Shown one piece after another: positions 46,227 to 59,797 of a DNA stretch of 64,000 nt; position 1 is the first letter of the stretch, and every line of letters starts with the position of its first letter. The notes under the pieces were generated by a model that ran no database searches, had not been told where the DNA came from, and saw only the letters and a program-made list of their open reading frames with translations. The translations under genes were made by a program, and so were the position numbers. The stretch covers positions 550,962-614,961 of the forward strand of contig MZZL01000409.1 of assembly GCA_002749535.1 (NCBI GenBank), given 5' to 3'. The DNA is from Apophysomyces variabilis. Its lineage: Eukaryota; Mucoromycota; Mucoromycetes; Mucorales; Mucoraceae.

Positions 46227-46571
46227 ATGCGTGTACGGCTCCCTCAATTACGACAGAACGAACGCAAAAGGAAGAGTGTAGCCCAACCAAAAATATCCTC
46301 GGAGAAGGCACATCAAGCCTTGCACAACGTCCTCCAGAACCATTTCATTGAAATCATTCTAAACGAGCTCGAGGATAAACAACACAGACCTCTCAGTTAC
46401 GTGTCTACTTTTTTTGAACGAATTGAAAGGACCAAAGCATGGCGAAGCAAGAGCGGAGAGTGGAAGACAGTAAGAGGAAACGGTGCCTCACAATGTGCGA
46501 ATCCCAACTCTCCTGCACAACACACCAATGAGGCCATGCCTCGCAGATCCGAAACGTTCAAGCAGCTGTAA
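46227..46571 (+). CDS. Hypothetical small basic protein
   Basis: A 114-residue frame from the ATG at 46227 (an upstream in-frame ATG lies at 46179). It begins MRVRLPQLRQNERKRK, continues with a possible amphipathic helix (HQALHNVLQNHFIEIILNELEDK) and ends in a Ser/Asn-rich tail. No family is recognised. The composition is protein-like, but there is no promoter, splice or neighbour evidence, so it may be chance. Confidence 0.3.
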   Translation: MRVRLPQLRQNERKRKSVAQPKISSEKAHQALHNVLQNHFIEIILNELEDKQHRPLSYVSTFFERIERTKAWRSKSGEWKTVRGNGASQCANPNSPAQHTNEAMPRRSETFKQL

Positions 46572-47856
46572 CCATAGTGTTGACACGCAACACTTTATCT
46601 GTAGATAAAATCACAAGACCCCGGCAAATTCTCGACTGGAAAACGTCTTGTTCCCGGCGCCACCATTTTTCGGAAAGTGGCTTTCAATTCTGCAACTATT
46701 GCGTATTTAATTTGCGTCCTAGTTTTGAAGGGGCGTGTATTCTTCTCGCAAGCACTGTGGAGAGTAAGTATTATTTCTGCACTTGCAACAATAGTTCTCA
46801 TGGCAGTCAAGGTTGAGAGAACCAAGACCTGTCGCTATGACAGGAGTTATCAGGACCTTTGCCTCAGATAAGAAAACAGCTACTCTGGAGCTGAGAAAGG
46901 ATTTTGACGCTTTTATTTGAGTCATGGATGTGTCTCAGAGTTCTGATGCTGTAACTAATTCAAGTTAGTGAAGTAAATCATTACGTTCTGTTCAATAATT
47001 CTATGCATGTAGATAAGAGCAATTTGGATAAATGACTGTTTCACATTAGATATGGTTGGATTCATCATGAATGACAATATAGTCGGATGTCTCCCCAGTC
47101 GTACGAACTTGATCTTTCGTCTGCATGTGCCTTTGCTTTAAACTCCGTCGAGTATTGGTTTGGATGCGTCAGCGCCCAATTCATGACACAGGGCCTCTAA
47201 CCAGGCGTTGTTTTGCAAGCGATGATAGTTTAAAATGTTTACAGTTGTCTACTACTGTTTTACAGCAAAATAGAATGTGAATTTGTGTTAGTGGCTAACC
47301 GCACAAGGTAATGTCAATTGGAACGGTACGAGGGAAGTTTGTGTCGAACGCACGGAAATCGATTCTCAACAAGCACAGTCCCCGGCAATCCAATTCCTTT
47401 CTTCTGCTTAGACCATTTTCTGATAATCTTAAAGGTCAGTGTTACCGGATACATCTTTACGGACAGTATCTGCAAATGATTCGATGCTCTCCCATGATTT
47501 GTAATCTCGAAATAACAATGAGAAGAGCATACATTGGTCGAGCATTAGACAGAGTTATGTTGGGGCTGTGATGCAAATTCCATTAAGAGTAACCACTATG
47601 AATTTTAAGTCGCTTTGTTTCTTATTACCGGATGAGCCGATGGGTATGGTCACAAGACGGTGGGGACGGACGAAAGTTGTGGCGGACCGTTCCACAGCTC
47701 AACCTATACTCTCCCATAACACAACCATACAGTTACTCCGCGGAACCCTATGTTTACCCGTACGTTGGAACAAACAAAAAGGTACATATCCAAGCAAACC
47801 GTCAGTATGAGTAAGCGGATGCCACCAATGGGTCAATCACACCAGCTAACGATCAT

Positions 47857-49843
<1,987 letters not shown>

Positions 49844-50651
49844 ATAAAAAAGTAAACTCTGAACTTTGTTTTCATTATTTAAGGCTTGACGCCTCATTGC
49901 GCAATCTTTTATAAACTTTTAAGTGGACTGTACATAAACCCCGGTAAAATGTGGCAGCACTTCTTGGGAGTCAGTGCTGAATTAGGGTGGAGATTGCGAG
50001 AATAACGTTAGCAGCCTTCGAGTATGTACTTATTTGAACCTGTTCCAGGAAAAGAAAGCTCTCAAAGAAATATTGGCGGATTTTGTGAATGCCTGTCCAC
50101 AGAAACCGTGGGTGGCAATGGGGCCACCGCTCATACAAATCAACACACACTATGAAAACATCAATTTGTCGCAAATATGCACATCGCCTTCAATATCATA
50201 GTCAACACGTGTTAGTTAATGCATATTACCATATCCGAACTCGACTTGTTGAATATGATAGATAGGCATAAAGCTGAAAACGCAAGATTCTGAATTTATG
50301 CAGCACATTCATGGTACAGGTAATGCGTACTTCTTGTCAAGGACGTATATGACTATGTTCAGCAATGTAAATGCTTCATGTCTATACTGAGCTTTTCTAA
50401 TTGGCCCGGGCTGTGTATAAAATCAGCTGGTCGGAGTGATCGGTTCTAGGCAGATTTACAGTATCATGATGAGTAACAGAAAACAGTGACGATCGAAAGG
50501 TCTGAGTGCAATCTCATACAATAAATATAACGTCCTTTTTGTTTGATAGCGCTAATTTCTAGTCAAGCGTAGTCATTATTATTGTTCTTTTGTTTTCGCG
50601 TTAAATGATGAGCATGGAAAGATGAGGAAAGTTTAACAATGATTCAATGAT
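49844..50651. other. Intergenic, no supported gene
   Basis: About 800 bp between the convergent MET3 and phosphoglycerate dehydrogenase 3' ends; nothing recognised. Confidence 0.5.
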
Positions 50652-52181
50652 CTAATACAACATGCGAGTGATAATGTTAGCTTGGGTGGCGATGATGGCA
50701 TCGTAAATATTGTGCAGTTGCTCATCCGTCACGTTGGCAATATCGGCCATAACATACGCAATATCGCCCTTAGAATCTGAGTGCTGCTTCTCAACATTAT
50801 GGTCCGCAAAGATTTCATTGATAACCTGTACGATCGTCAGCTCAACTGGAAACAAGCAAGATAGGATCACGTACCCTGAGTACACCAGGAACGTTCTGAT
50901 GGATATATAGTACACGGACGGTGTTCTTGTCATCTTCACGGATAGCACGCAAATCAACTTCAGGGAAGTTGACAGCACCGATGGAGGTACCCTCATTGAC
51001 ATATTTAATCAGCGCATTCGAGACCTCTAGTCCGATCATTCGCTGAGCTTCCTCAGTGGAGCCTCCAATGTGCGGTGTCAAGATCAAGTTGGGACACTCG
51101 AGCAGTTCTGGATAATCTGTGAAATGAGGACCATTGGCGGCAGGTTCTTTGGGGTACACATCAATGGCAGCACCAGCAAGATGGCCAGATTTCAAGCCTT
51201 TGACAAGAGCAGGGATTTGAACAACCGTGCCACGGGCATTGTTGAGCAAGTAAGATCCCTTCTTCATATAACCCATAATCTCACGTTCGCCGATCATGTT
51301 CTTCGTGTCTTCCAGTTCGGGGACATGGAGAGAGACGAAATCTGAAATAGACAGCAGTTGTTCGAGGGACTCAACTTGCTTGGCAGTACCCAAAGGCATA
51401 ATTTGCAATACGTCGTGGAAATACACTAGTTCACGTGAGAAAAACGGACGCTGGCAAAACAGCAATATATACCTGTCATGCCCATGGCTTCAGCAAGGAC
51501 GGATAGCTGGGAACCAATGTGGCCATAGCCGACAATGCCCAAGACTTTGCCACGGATTTCATAACAATTCTTGGACACCTTATTCCATAAACCTTTGTGC
51601 ATCTCGGTGTTTCGATCCCCAAGCTGACGGGCAAGCGTAATGAGCTCGCCGATCACCAGTTCAGCTACAGAACGGGAATTGCTGAAGGGAGAGTTGAACA
51701 CAGCGATCTGTAGCAAATCAACTCGAGTGTAAGGATAGCCCAAAGGAGGAGTTTGTAGTTTTTGCTTTCGTGTGTACTTACACCTCTTCTCGCAGCAGTC
51801 TGCAAATCTACTTGATTTGTACCAATACAGAAACAACCAATGGCCAGCAAATTCTTGGCCTCATTCAAAACTTGTTTGGTAAGCTTAGTCTTTGAACGGA
51901 TACCAATGATATGGACATCTCGAATTTTTTCGATCAATTCATCTCCTACAAGGGCCTTGGAGTATGTCTCAACCTGTATACGGGTTTTAGATGCAAACAC
52001 GCGAAAAAGTTCTGCATTGTTTACTTACCTGATAACCTTGTTTACGAAAAGCCTTGACAGCTGTTTCGTTGACGTTTTCCAATAAAAGAATCTTTACTTC
52101 TGCTGTATTGAAGGGTCTCAAGACCTTAGGCTTAGGTTGGGTCACTGAGGAGCGACGGGGGCGATTCTGCTCGTTGGACAT
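50652..52181 (-). CDS. SER3/SER33: D-3-phosphoglycerate dehydrogenase
   Basis: First step of serine synthesis: 3-phosphoglycerate + NAD to 3-phosphohydroxypyruvate. Five exons (52181-52029, 51973-51782, 51707-51473, 51425-50875, 50825-50652) give 434 residues. Landmarks: IRSKTKLTK, the FNSPFSNSRSVAE block, the NAD-binding GIVGYGHIGSQLS, NNARGTVV, and LTPHIGGSTEEAQ with the catalytic His. The C-terminal ~75 residues are an ACT-type regulatory domain (VLRVINEIFADHNV, then AYVMADI), consistent with serine feedback. The gene is divergent from MET2 across a 279-bp promoter with a TGACTCA site. Confidence 0.96.
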
Positions 52182-52228
52182 GAGGGTGTTTTCTGGTGGT
52201 AAACTGAAAGGGAAGGAAAGAGATGAAA

Positions 52229-52235
52229 TGACTCA
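52229..52235. promoter_or_regulatory. TGACTCA (Gcn4/Cpc1-type) site in the SER3-MET2 shared promoter
   Basis: A perfect TGASTCA heptamer 48 bp upstream of the dehydrogenase start and 226 bp upstream of the MET2 start. Gcn4/Cpc1 bZIP factors bind this sequence in fungal general amino acid control. Its place between two amino-acid genes supports a real site, though a 7-mer can occur by chance. Confidence 0.55.
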
Positions 52236-52460
52236 AACCGATTTAAACTCCAATCATGCCCGGCTCGGCTCCGAACAGAGATGCGATTTTCCATTTTTAG
52301 GCAGTCACTTTGTACTGCGATCAATGGAACCATCAAGCAAGAAGACCATTGGCTGATTATCATTTAAAACCATCAACTTTTTCATTCGCACGGATCATAT
52401 CACATCTCCCTTTCCTTTGATCTCTCCCTTTTTGTCGTACAAGATCCTTGTCCAAGCTAA

Positions 52461-53988
52461 ATGCATATCACTTACGCAACATCGAATGACGCTTTACCAC
52501 CCCCACTAGCCAAAAATAAGCTAGCTAAGCTTATTCCCGGCCAAAATATCACCGTCGTACCAGAATTCACCTTAGAGTCAGGTGTTAAACTCTATCAGGT
52601 CCCTGTGGCATGGAAATCTCTTGGAAAGCTGAACGAAGCTGGCGATAACTGTATGGTTATCTGCCATGCCTTGACCGGTAGTGCTGATGTCGAAGACTGG
52701 TAAGGCATTCTTAACTGCGCATTTCTGCGGAATTCTAACCTGCATATAAGGTGGGGTCCCTTGGTGGGTGCAAGGCGTGCGTTTGATCCAACCAAGTTTT
52801 TCATCGTCTGTTGCAATGTCATGGGTTCACCGTATGGTTCGGCCTCTCCTTTAACTATCAATCCCGAAACTGGCGAGCGGTATGGTCCTGAATTTCCACT
52901 AACAAGCGTCCGAGACGACGTTCGACTACATCGTTTAATATTGGACCAACTCGGGGTCAAACAAGTGGCCATTTGCGTTGGTGGCTCGATGGGTGGTATG
53001 CAGGTACTGGAGTGGGCATTCATGGGCAAGGAATATGTTCGCAGTATTGTGCCTATCGCAACATCTGGACGCCATTCTGCGTGGGGTATTAGCTGGGGTG
53101 AGGCGCAACGTCAATCGATCTATTGCGACCCAAATTATGGTAAGTCCAAATTATATATTTGTTAGTTTTGAACTTGGGCCATTGATATGTTTGTTGCAGC
53201 TGACGGCTATTACACTGATGAGCAACCGCCCAATGTGGGTCTGTCGGCAGCACGAATGGCAGCACTCTTGACTTACCGATCACGCAATTCTTTTGAATCC
53301 CGATTCGGTCGCAAATCAGCAGATGCAACCAGGATTCCACCACCTTCCCCTGCCTCTACGCCGGGTGAAGCATATAGACTAATCCATAACGATGGGCACA
53401 AGCACTCAAACAAGACATCCAAGGATAACCACCCTCATACTACCATTAATGACCCGCCAATGCCTACCCCATTTGTATTTTCTGCACAATCCTACCTCCG
53501 TTACCAGGGTGATAAGTTTATTAATCGTTTTGACGCAAACTGCTATATTGCGCTAACACGTAAAATGGATACCCATGACCTTTCTCGCGGAAGAGGTGAT
53601 TTCCAAGACGCTCTGAAGTCCATACAGCAACCAGCATTGGTGATCGGTAGGTTTTAGTTAGTCCATCAGTCCCCTAAACTTATTTTCTTTAAATAAAATT
53701 GTAGGAATCGAGTCCGATGGTCTCTTTACCATCTCAGAACAGTATGAACTAGCGGAAGGGATTCCGAATGCTACTATGACAGAAATCGAGTCTCCTGATG
53801 GTCATGATGGTTTCTTGCTTGAATTTGATCAGATTAACCGCCATATCTCCTCATTTATCAAGCAAGTTTTGCCAGAGATTTATGAAACAGCCGTACTGGA
53901 CGAAGAGGCGCATTTACAAGAAGAAGCATTGAAAGCGACAAAGACGAGTTTGTTTGGGGAGGCTGAAGTGGATATTACGCAGTGGTAA
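52461..53988 (+). CDS. MET2: Homoserine O-acetyltransferase
   Basis: Acetyl-CoA + homoserine to O-acetylhomoserine, the carbon acceptor for sulfide in methionine/cysteine synthesis. Four exons (52461-52699, 52751-53139, 53200-53646, 53705-53988) give 452 residues. An alpha/beta-hydrolase fold: HALTGSADVEDWWGPLVG, FFIVCCNVMGSPYGSASP, the nucleophile elbow GGSMGGMQVLEW, PIATSGRHSAWGISWGEAQR, then the acid in GIESDGLF and the His in SPDGHDGFL. A Ser/His/Pro-rich insert (about 53330-53460) loops out between the core blocks, as in other fungal Met2 proteins. Intron 1 splits the first Trp codon of the WWGPL motif. Confidence 0.95.
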
Positions 53989-54293
53989 TAAAAAGTTTTG
54001 GGTAAAAAAGAAAAGACGTAAGCATCCACGTCCAATTTTTGTTTTGATATTATGAATCCTTAAATATACCCTTTAAGCATATGGGAATCAAAGCATAGTT
54101 CTCCACCCCACAAAAACCGCTTTGCCATCACGGCGAAGTTACACAGAGCTGTCATCACAGACTGCTTGTTTTTGGTAAGGTGCGTGTCGGTCCACCAATA
54201 CGATAACCTATCGCATGTGATCTCAGGATTGTATATAAAGACCAAGCTGCTTTTGCACAGGCTTTCCAATTCATCCATTATCTTCTATTTATC

Positions 54294-54793
54294 ATGTCTG
54301 ACATCGTTGTTCCTGGTTTCAAGAGCTCTGAACTTATTGCTGAGCTAAACAAAGTCTTTGAGAACTTTTCTGCGGAAGAAAAGGCAAAGCTGATCAAACA
54401 GGTACCATATCTTATACAAAGGAATCGATTGGAAGTGTTATTTACGCGTTGGTTCAGGTCAACGGTGTCTTCCAATTCGTGATTAAAAATGACGAGGGCA
54501 AGGAGGAGATCTTCACTGTTGACTGCAAGAAGGAAGGAACCGTCGTTCGCGGCAAGGGCAAACAGAAGGCAGATGCCATCTTGAGTTTGAAGGACGCTGA
54601 CTTCGTGGCATTGGCTACTGGAAAACTGAACGGTAAGCGGTGATATGCTGATTGCACGTAGAGAGTTAAGCATTTGGCAATAATAGGTCAAAAGGCTTTT
54701 ATGAGCGGCAAGCTTAAGATCAAGGGTCAAATTATGCTCGCAATGAAGCTCGATAACGTGTTCAAGTCTGTCAACCCCACCGCTAAGCTTTAG
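54294..54793 (+). CDS. SCP2 sterol/lipid-binding domain protein, peroxisomal
   Basis: Three exons (54294-54401, 54458-54632, 54687-54793) give 129 residues, a stand-alone SCP2 domain. Visible blocks: [56 protein letters not shown] and MLAMKLDNVFKS. It ends in AKL, a type 1 peroxisomal targeting signal, so it should be imported into peroxisomes. Members bind sterols, fatty acids or acyl-CoA non-specifically; the ligand here is unknown. Confidence 0.95.
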
Positions 54794-55300
54794 ACATCCC
54801 ATGCATCAACTGTATTTACCGCCCTCTCTTTCCGTTTATCTATATAAAACAGCTCCTTTTACCAATCTTAATTAGCGTCAAATCTCTTTTCTTTAGTTAT
54901 TGATGGGATATGAACACTAACATTCGTTAATCTACGTCCTGCTCAATCTGAGATGGTCTTCTATGGTTTGCCGGGTAATATGTTGGTAGTCGTTGATTAT
55001 AGCGAGAGTGATCATTTCATATGCTGTCTTCCAAGTTTTGCTCTTCGTGTTTTCCAATCATTTACATATACCTACACATGTATGTGCGGAGAGGTCTTTC
55101 GCCTATGTTCATATTTAGTCTCGTTAACCCACTACGATTGTAATTGGTTGGTTAGGGTTAGCTGCACCGCATCAGTCCATCACTCACCGTTACCAAATTT
55201 GGCATCCATGCCAATTCACTTGTCACAGACCATCGACACCTGATTGGATACCCCACCGAGAAAAAAAAGTTACTGATCGTGTGCTTTGTTTGTTTGTTAT
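54794..55300. other. Intergenic, no supported gene
   Basis: About 500 bp forming the SCP2 3' end and PRPP synthetase promoter; the frame 54953-55243 shows no motif. Confidence 0.5.
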
Positions 55301-56613
55301 ATGCGCAATCTCGTGGTATTCGGTGGATCTTCCCACCCGGAGCTGACTGAAAGGATATGTCGTCGTCTGGGCGTATCTCCAGGAAAGACGAAGTTATCAA
55401 AATTTAGCAATAATGAGACCAGTGTCGAAATCAACGAATCAGTTCGAGAACGCGACGTCTACATCGTCCAGTCTGGTTGCGGCCATGTCAACAATAACTT
55501 GATGGAGCTGCTGATTATGATTAGCGCTTGCAAAATTGCATCGGCAAAACGTATTACGGCCGTTATACCTTACTTTCCATATTCGCGTCAAGCCGACGCG
55601 CCCTTCAAGACTTCAGGAGCACCCCTGGCTGGACTTCCTCCTTCTACGCCTTCCATTGCTGCCACTCCTGTCTATAAACCGAATTCGCCCAATGTGGAAG
55701 ATGTGTCTTCGCAGTTGCTCAGCCGTTTGACGAACGAACTCCAAAATGAAGATGAAAAGACCCCTTACCGCGAATGGGTTGCGCGATCTGGCCAATTAAT
55801 CGCAGATCTGTTGACCTGCGCAGGTGTGTGATGTCTTTCCAATTATTTTTCCTTGTCCGAGCACACAATGGATGCATAAGCTAAGATGACTGATGAATAG
55901 GCGCCGATCATATCATTACGATGGATTTGCACGACGCTCAGGTACGGGAATAGGAAACATACAGATTGTTAAAATCTTCTCATGGTTAGTTTCAAGGATT
56001 TTTTGACTGTCCTGTGGATAACCTGCAAAGTATGCCTCTCATGATCAAGTATATCCGCACTGAAGTACCTAATTATCAGGATTGGGTTATTGTTTCTCCC
56101 GACGCTGGTGGTGCAAAGAGGTGAAACCAGAAATGATCTAGTAATAACGAACTCTAACGGATGGGTGGAAAATGATGTAGAGCTACATCGATTGCGGAAA
56201 AATTGTGCATGGATTTCGCATTGATTCACAAGGAAAGACGCCAGATCACTTCACAAAAACAAGAGTTTATTCTCGTAGGCGATGTGGAAGGCAAAAACTG
56301 TATTATCCTAGACGATATCACAGACACCTCCTATACCATTACACAAGCTGCTAAACTATTGCGCAAAAAGGGTGCGCTGAAAATCACTGCTTTGATCAGT
56401 CACGCCATTCTGTCCGCCAATGCAGTGGAAAACGTCGAGAAAAGTGCCATTGATGAAATGGTGGTTAGTAACTCTGTACCTCAACACCATCACATCACAA
56501 GCCCAAAAATCAAGATGTTCGACGTTACGCCTATTTTTGCAGAATCTATCAGACGAATCCACTTTGGTGAATCTCTGTCCATTCTCTTTGACCCTATGCA
56601 TGCTATTGTTTGA
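55301..56613 (+). CDS. PRS: Ribose-phosphate pyrophosphokinase (PRPP synthetase)
   Basis: Ribose-5-phosphate + ATP to PRPP + AMP, feeding nucleotide, histidine and tryptophan synthesis. Four exons (55301-55823, 55901-55941, 55990-56120, 56181-56613) give 375 residues. Landmarks: [88 protein letters not shown] and the PRPP-binding loop [14 protein letters not shown]. Between [15 protein letters not shown] and GQLIADLL lies a ~65-residue Pro/Ser-rich insert, like the non-homologous regions of some yeast Prs subunits. The PRPP loop has TDTSYT where active enzymes usually have ADTGGT-like sequence, so this may be a partner-dependent or regulatory subunit. Confidence 0.93.
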
Positions 56614-57119
56614 TAACATAGATGTTGTCACAGTTAGATTAAATACATTGATGCATTATCATTATTCCAAACTTCTACAGAAGAGCAGCCTTCTGGGACC
56701 CCAATTCACCTGCGAATCCATGGAAAGGACCTGTCACAGTTGTACATTGGCTGAAGCAGTTCTATATCAGAGAGCATTTTAGCGGAGAGCTTTTCATAGG
56801 ATGATGCTTAGTTAAATCGACCGGGCTGGCATAGAAGCGATCGTACTTACCATAAAACCAGAGATTAAAAAAATCGCTTCGTTATTGAAGAAAATTAAGC
56901 ATTGTATCCATTCGCTGCTGCTGAATCCGATACAACGATTCCGTATCCCTGCTATATACAGCAACGGCTTGAATAAAGTGTGCCAGCACGTGGCATGAGG
57001 GCCATGTCTAGCCCTGGCCAATCATTTTACCGGAGCTTCCCAGTACGTTTTCGGCAAAGCCCTTGGACAAATTCGAGTTTTTTTCAACTTGCTCCTTTTT
57101 TCTTAACTCTAATGTAAGC
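56614..57119. other. Intergenic, no supported gene
   Basis: About 500 bp of PRS 3' end and promoter of the next gene; nothing further recognised. Confidence 0.5.
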
Positions 57120-57921
57120 ATGGCCGAAAAGTCTCGCAAGTTCGCACTACGTGTGCGCCCGACTCGGTACAATTACCTTGGCATGTTATTTTCTTTGGTC
57201 GGGTTCATATTGGTGCTGCTATGTATAGTCGGCTGCCGATCGCCTTCGGGTCAATCACTTTATTTCGCCAAAATCACGGATCGACCCGCTGGTGATCTGA
57301 TGGTCTTATACGGATTGCAAGGCTATTGCATACATGATAAAACCATCAAGTGCGCGACGGACGATGGTGTGATGATGGTTCCCTTTGGTAAGTTGCAAAG
57401 AAAAGAAAAAGAAAAAAAATTTACACGTATGCTTAAAAAAATGAAATCTTTTAGATATAATGGCCAGTACCATGTTGAACGATACCTATCCACGCCTGTT
57501 GAAAGATCCTATCGAACAAGATGATTCACTGAACCCACTCGCGACACCGACTCCTTTGCACAACCCGAAAATATTCCCAGCAGGCGTCCTCTGCTTACTG
57601 TGCGGCGGAGCTGCTCTGTTGATTGGTATTGCAAGGACAGCATTTTATCGCTATGTCCAAGATGAACACTATTCTCGAGGATTTTTGGCCTGGGGCGCTT
57701 CAGCCTTATCGTTGCTTTTGGTGGCTGAGTGCTCGATTATGTATCAGAACGGAGTACAGGAGCTCAACATTGTATATCCTCATCTGGAAGCAACCGAAGG
57801 GCCCGGATTGCCTATGATTGGCGTTGCATTTGCGGCTTTCACCCTTGCAGGCTTTACCTATATGCACGGTTGCTTTGCAAAGGATGATGTAGCCATTGAA
57901 GATGGGTATAACCCTCTGTAG
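57120..57921 (+). CDS. Four-helix integral membrane protein of unknown function
   Basis: Two exons (57120-57387, 57455-57921) give 244 residues. Basic cytosolic start (MAEKSRKFALRVRPTRYN), helix 1 (LGMLFSLVGFILVLLCIVGC), an extracytosolic loop of ~75 residues with three Cys (GYCIHDKTIKC and the SPSGQSLYF entry), then helices 2-4 (FPAGVLCLLCGGAALLIGIA, GFLAWGASALSLLLVAECS, GLPMIGVAFAAFTLAG) and a short acidic tail (KDDVAIEDGYNPL). The topology recalls Sur7/PalI or claudin-like proteins, but no signature is clear enough to name a family. Confidence 0.82.
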
Positions 57922-59797
57922 CTTACCGAGAATATTTTTTTTTCTTTCAGTGTATCAATAGAAAACATAAAAATGATTGCATCTGGCAGTTTCCCTTTTT
58001 TTGTTTTTTTTCCTGCCATCATAATCTGATCGATGAGGGAGTTTTTCTTTAGCAATGAAAATCTCGTCCTGGAAAAGGGGAAAATGTTTTACACTAGTAC
58101 TCGTTCATAGATCTGAATCGATCTCCCAATGTATGGTCCGTTAGGTAAAAGCTCTCATCCGGCCTAAGCTCAAACTATTAGGGAGAATCTAATCTATTCA
58201 GCAAGATAAATGAAACGAGCATCACATTGTGGATATAATAGCTTCTAGATCTGAATACATGAAGCAGAGAGGGATTTTTCTTCGCATCAGTTACACATAT
58301 TTCATTGTTTAAATGACGCAGAATATGGCTTCTCAGTTAACGGGAACTCGTCTTATCCAGTGCAGAACATTCTTTCCATATAAAAGGATCGCGGTATCAG
58401 TGACAACGTGGCAGTTGGCGAGACGTGTTTTATTCACTTGTTTTTTTTTCCTAAGCCGGTGTGCTGCCTTGACGATGGATGAGTAATATTGCCAGGCTTC
58501 TCTTGCCGAATGGCGACATTAACAAACTATGGGATCTAAAGGCAAATAATGGGATTTTTTCTAAGTGCTCTCGTTAGCACATCCAGGTGCCTTCTGATGG
58601 CATTGCACCCACAGTGGGATTCAGGGTCACAGCACGACTATAGTTCACATGCAACCTGAATACGCATTTTTCTTTTGATCTATCATCTTCCTTCCATTGT
58701 CCATTTGTTGTGGCGGAACAGTTCATGTTTCGCTTCGACGAAAGAGAACAGAAAACTAGATTTCTTGCTTCCTTGTCGAGGGATGTCAGTGATTACCTAG
58801 TTTAAGCGATTAGCTTCATCCCATATGACTAATTTAGAGCTGAATAAACAGAGAGTCAGCCACGGAAAAACGGGAATCCGAATGAAAAGGGAAAAGGAGG
58901 ACGTTGATAAAGATGGCTTTTGTCTTGTTTGTTCATAAGGAATCTCTGCAATCAAGGAAACTTAATTCTGTCTTCCATAGTCTGTTGTTTACTTTTTTTT
59001 TGGTGTCTTCTGACATTTAGTAAAGGTTTCCAGATGATGGATCACTTTCTCATACTCAATGTTAGCATCGCCCTATCGATCCATACCAGGGAAGGTAAAC
59101 ATAGGAAACGTTTCGTTTGTCGATGCCTATCCCATCAAATCCTTCCTCTTTGTTTGACAAACTCAAACAATATCGGGTCTATTCCTTCTCATGCACTAAA
59201 GAATCAACTTCTGGCTACATGGTCATCCCTCTCCCAAACGGATTGCATACACTTTCACTTGTTTAATTACAGTAATAACGCACTTCTACTACGTTTAATG
59301 CAGATCCCAATCGCCTCAACCTAATATACGTTGGTTCCCCATGATAGACAAAGTCCCACGGTGAGACCAAACGACCTATCAATGACGACAGTTTACAGAA
59401 AGCCTGATGGCGTCACTTGGAGGCATATGGGGCTAGGAAGGAATGTTCTTTGCTGGATAACCGGTCCAACTGGGGAAAGGAGGTGCTGTGGCAAAGAGAT
59501 AGTCCGGTTTGTGTATTCGCCTTTTCATAAAGCTTTAATTTCGATCATCTGCAATTGGTAACTGGATGACCGCATCTAGGCAACCAACAATTTTATAGCC
59601 TTTGGCTGGATATTTACGAACTGACTCGTCGATGACTAAGTCCCTAAAACACAGAGAGGAAAGGTACACATGCTCTGTTGAAGGAAAGGGAAGGGAAGGG
59701 AGAGGAAGGGAAGGAGAGTATGACAACATATAGCCTTCAAGGGAATATGTTTGGGTGGCGAGCTACTTGGGTGTCTCATGCCTTTTTTTTTCCGATG
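57922..59797. other. Intergenic, no supported gene; purine-rich repeat at 59681-59718
   Basis: About 1.9 kb between convergent genes. The frame 58920-59324 is long for chance but shows no motif. A GGGAA-type purine repeat lies at 59681-59718. Confidence 0.45.

Noticed and set aside
54953..55243. Plus-strand 96-codon frame
   Set aside because: No motif or splice partner; it occupies the PRPP synthetase promoter.
58920..59324. Plus-strand 134-codon frame
   Set aside because: Longer than most chance frames, but Ser/Leu/Phe-rich without family features and with no flanking exon signals. Left unannotated.
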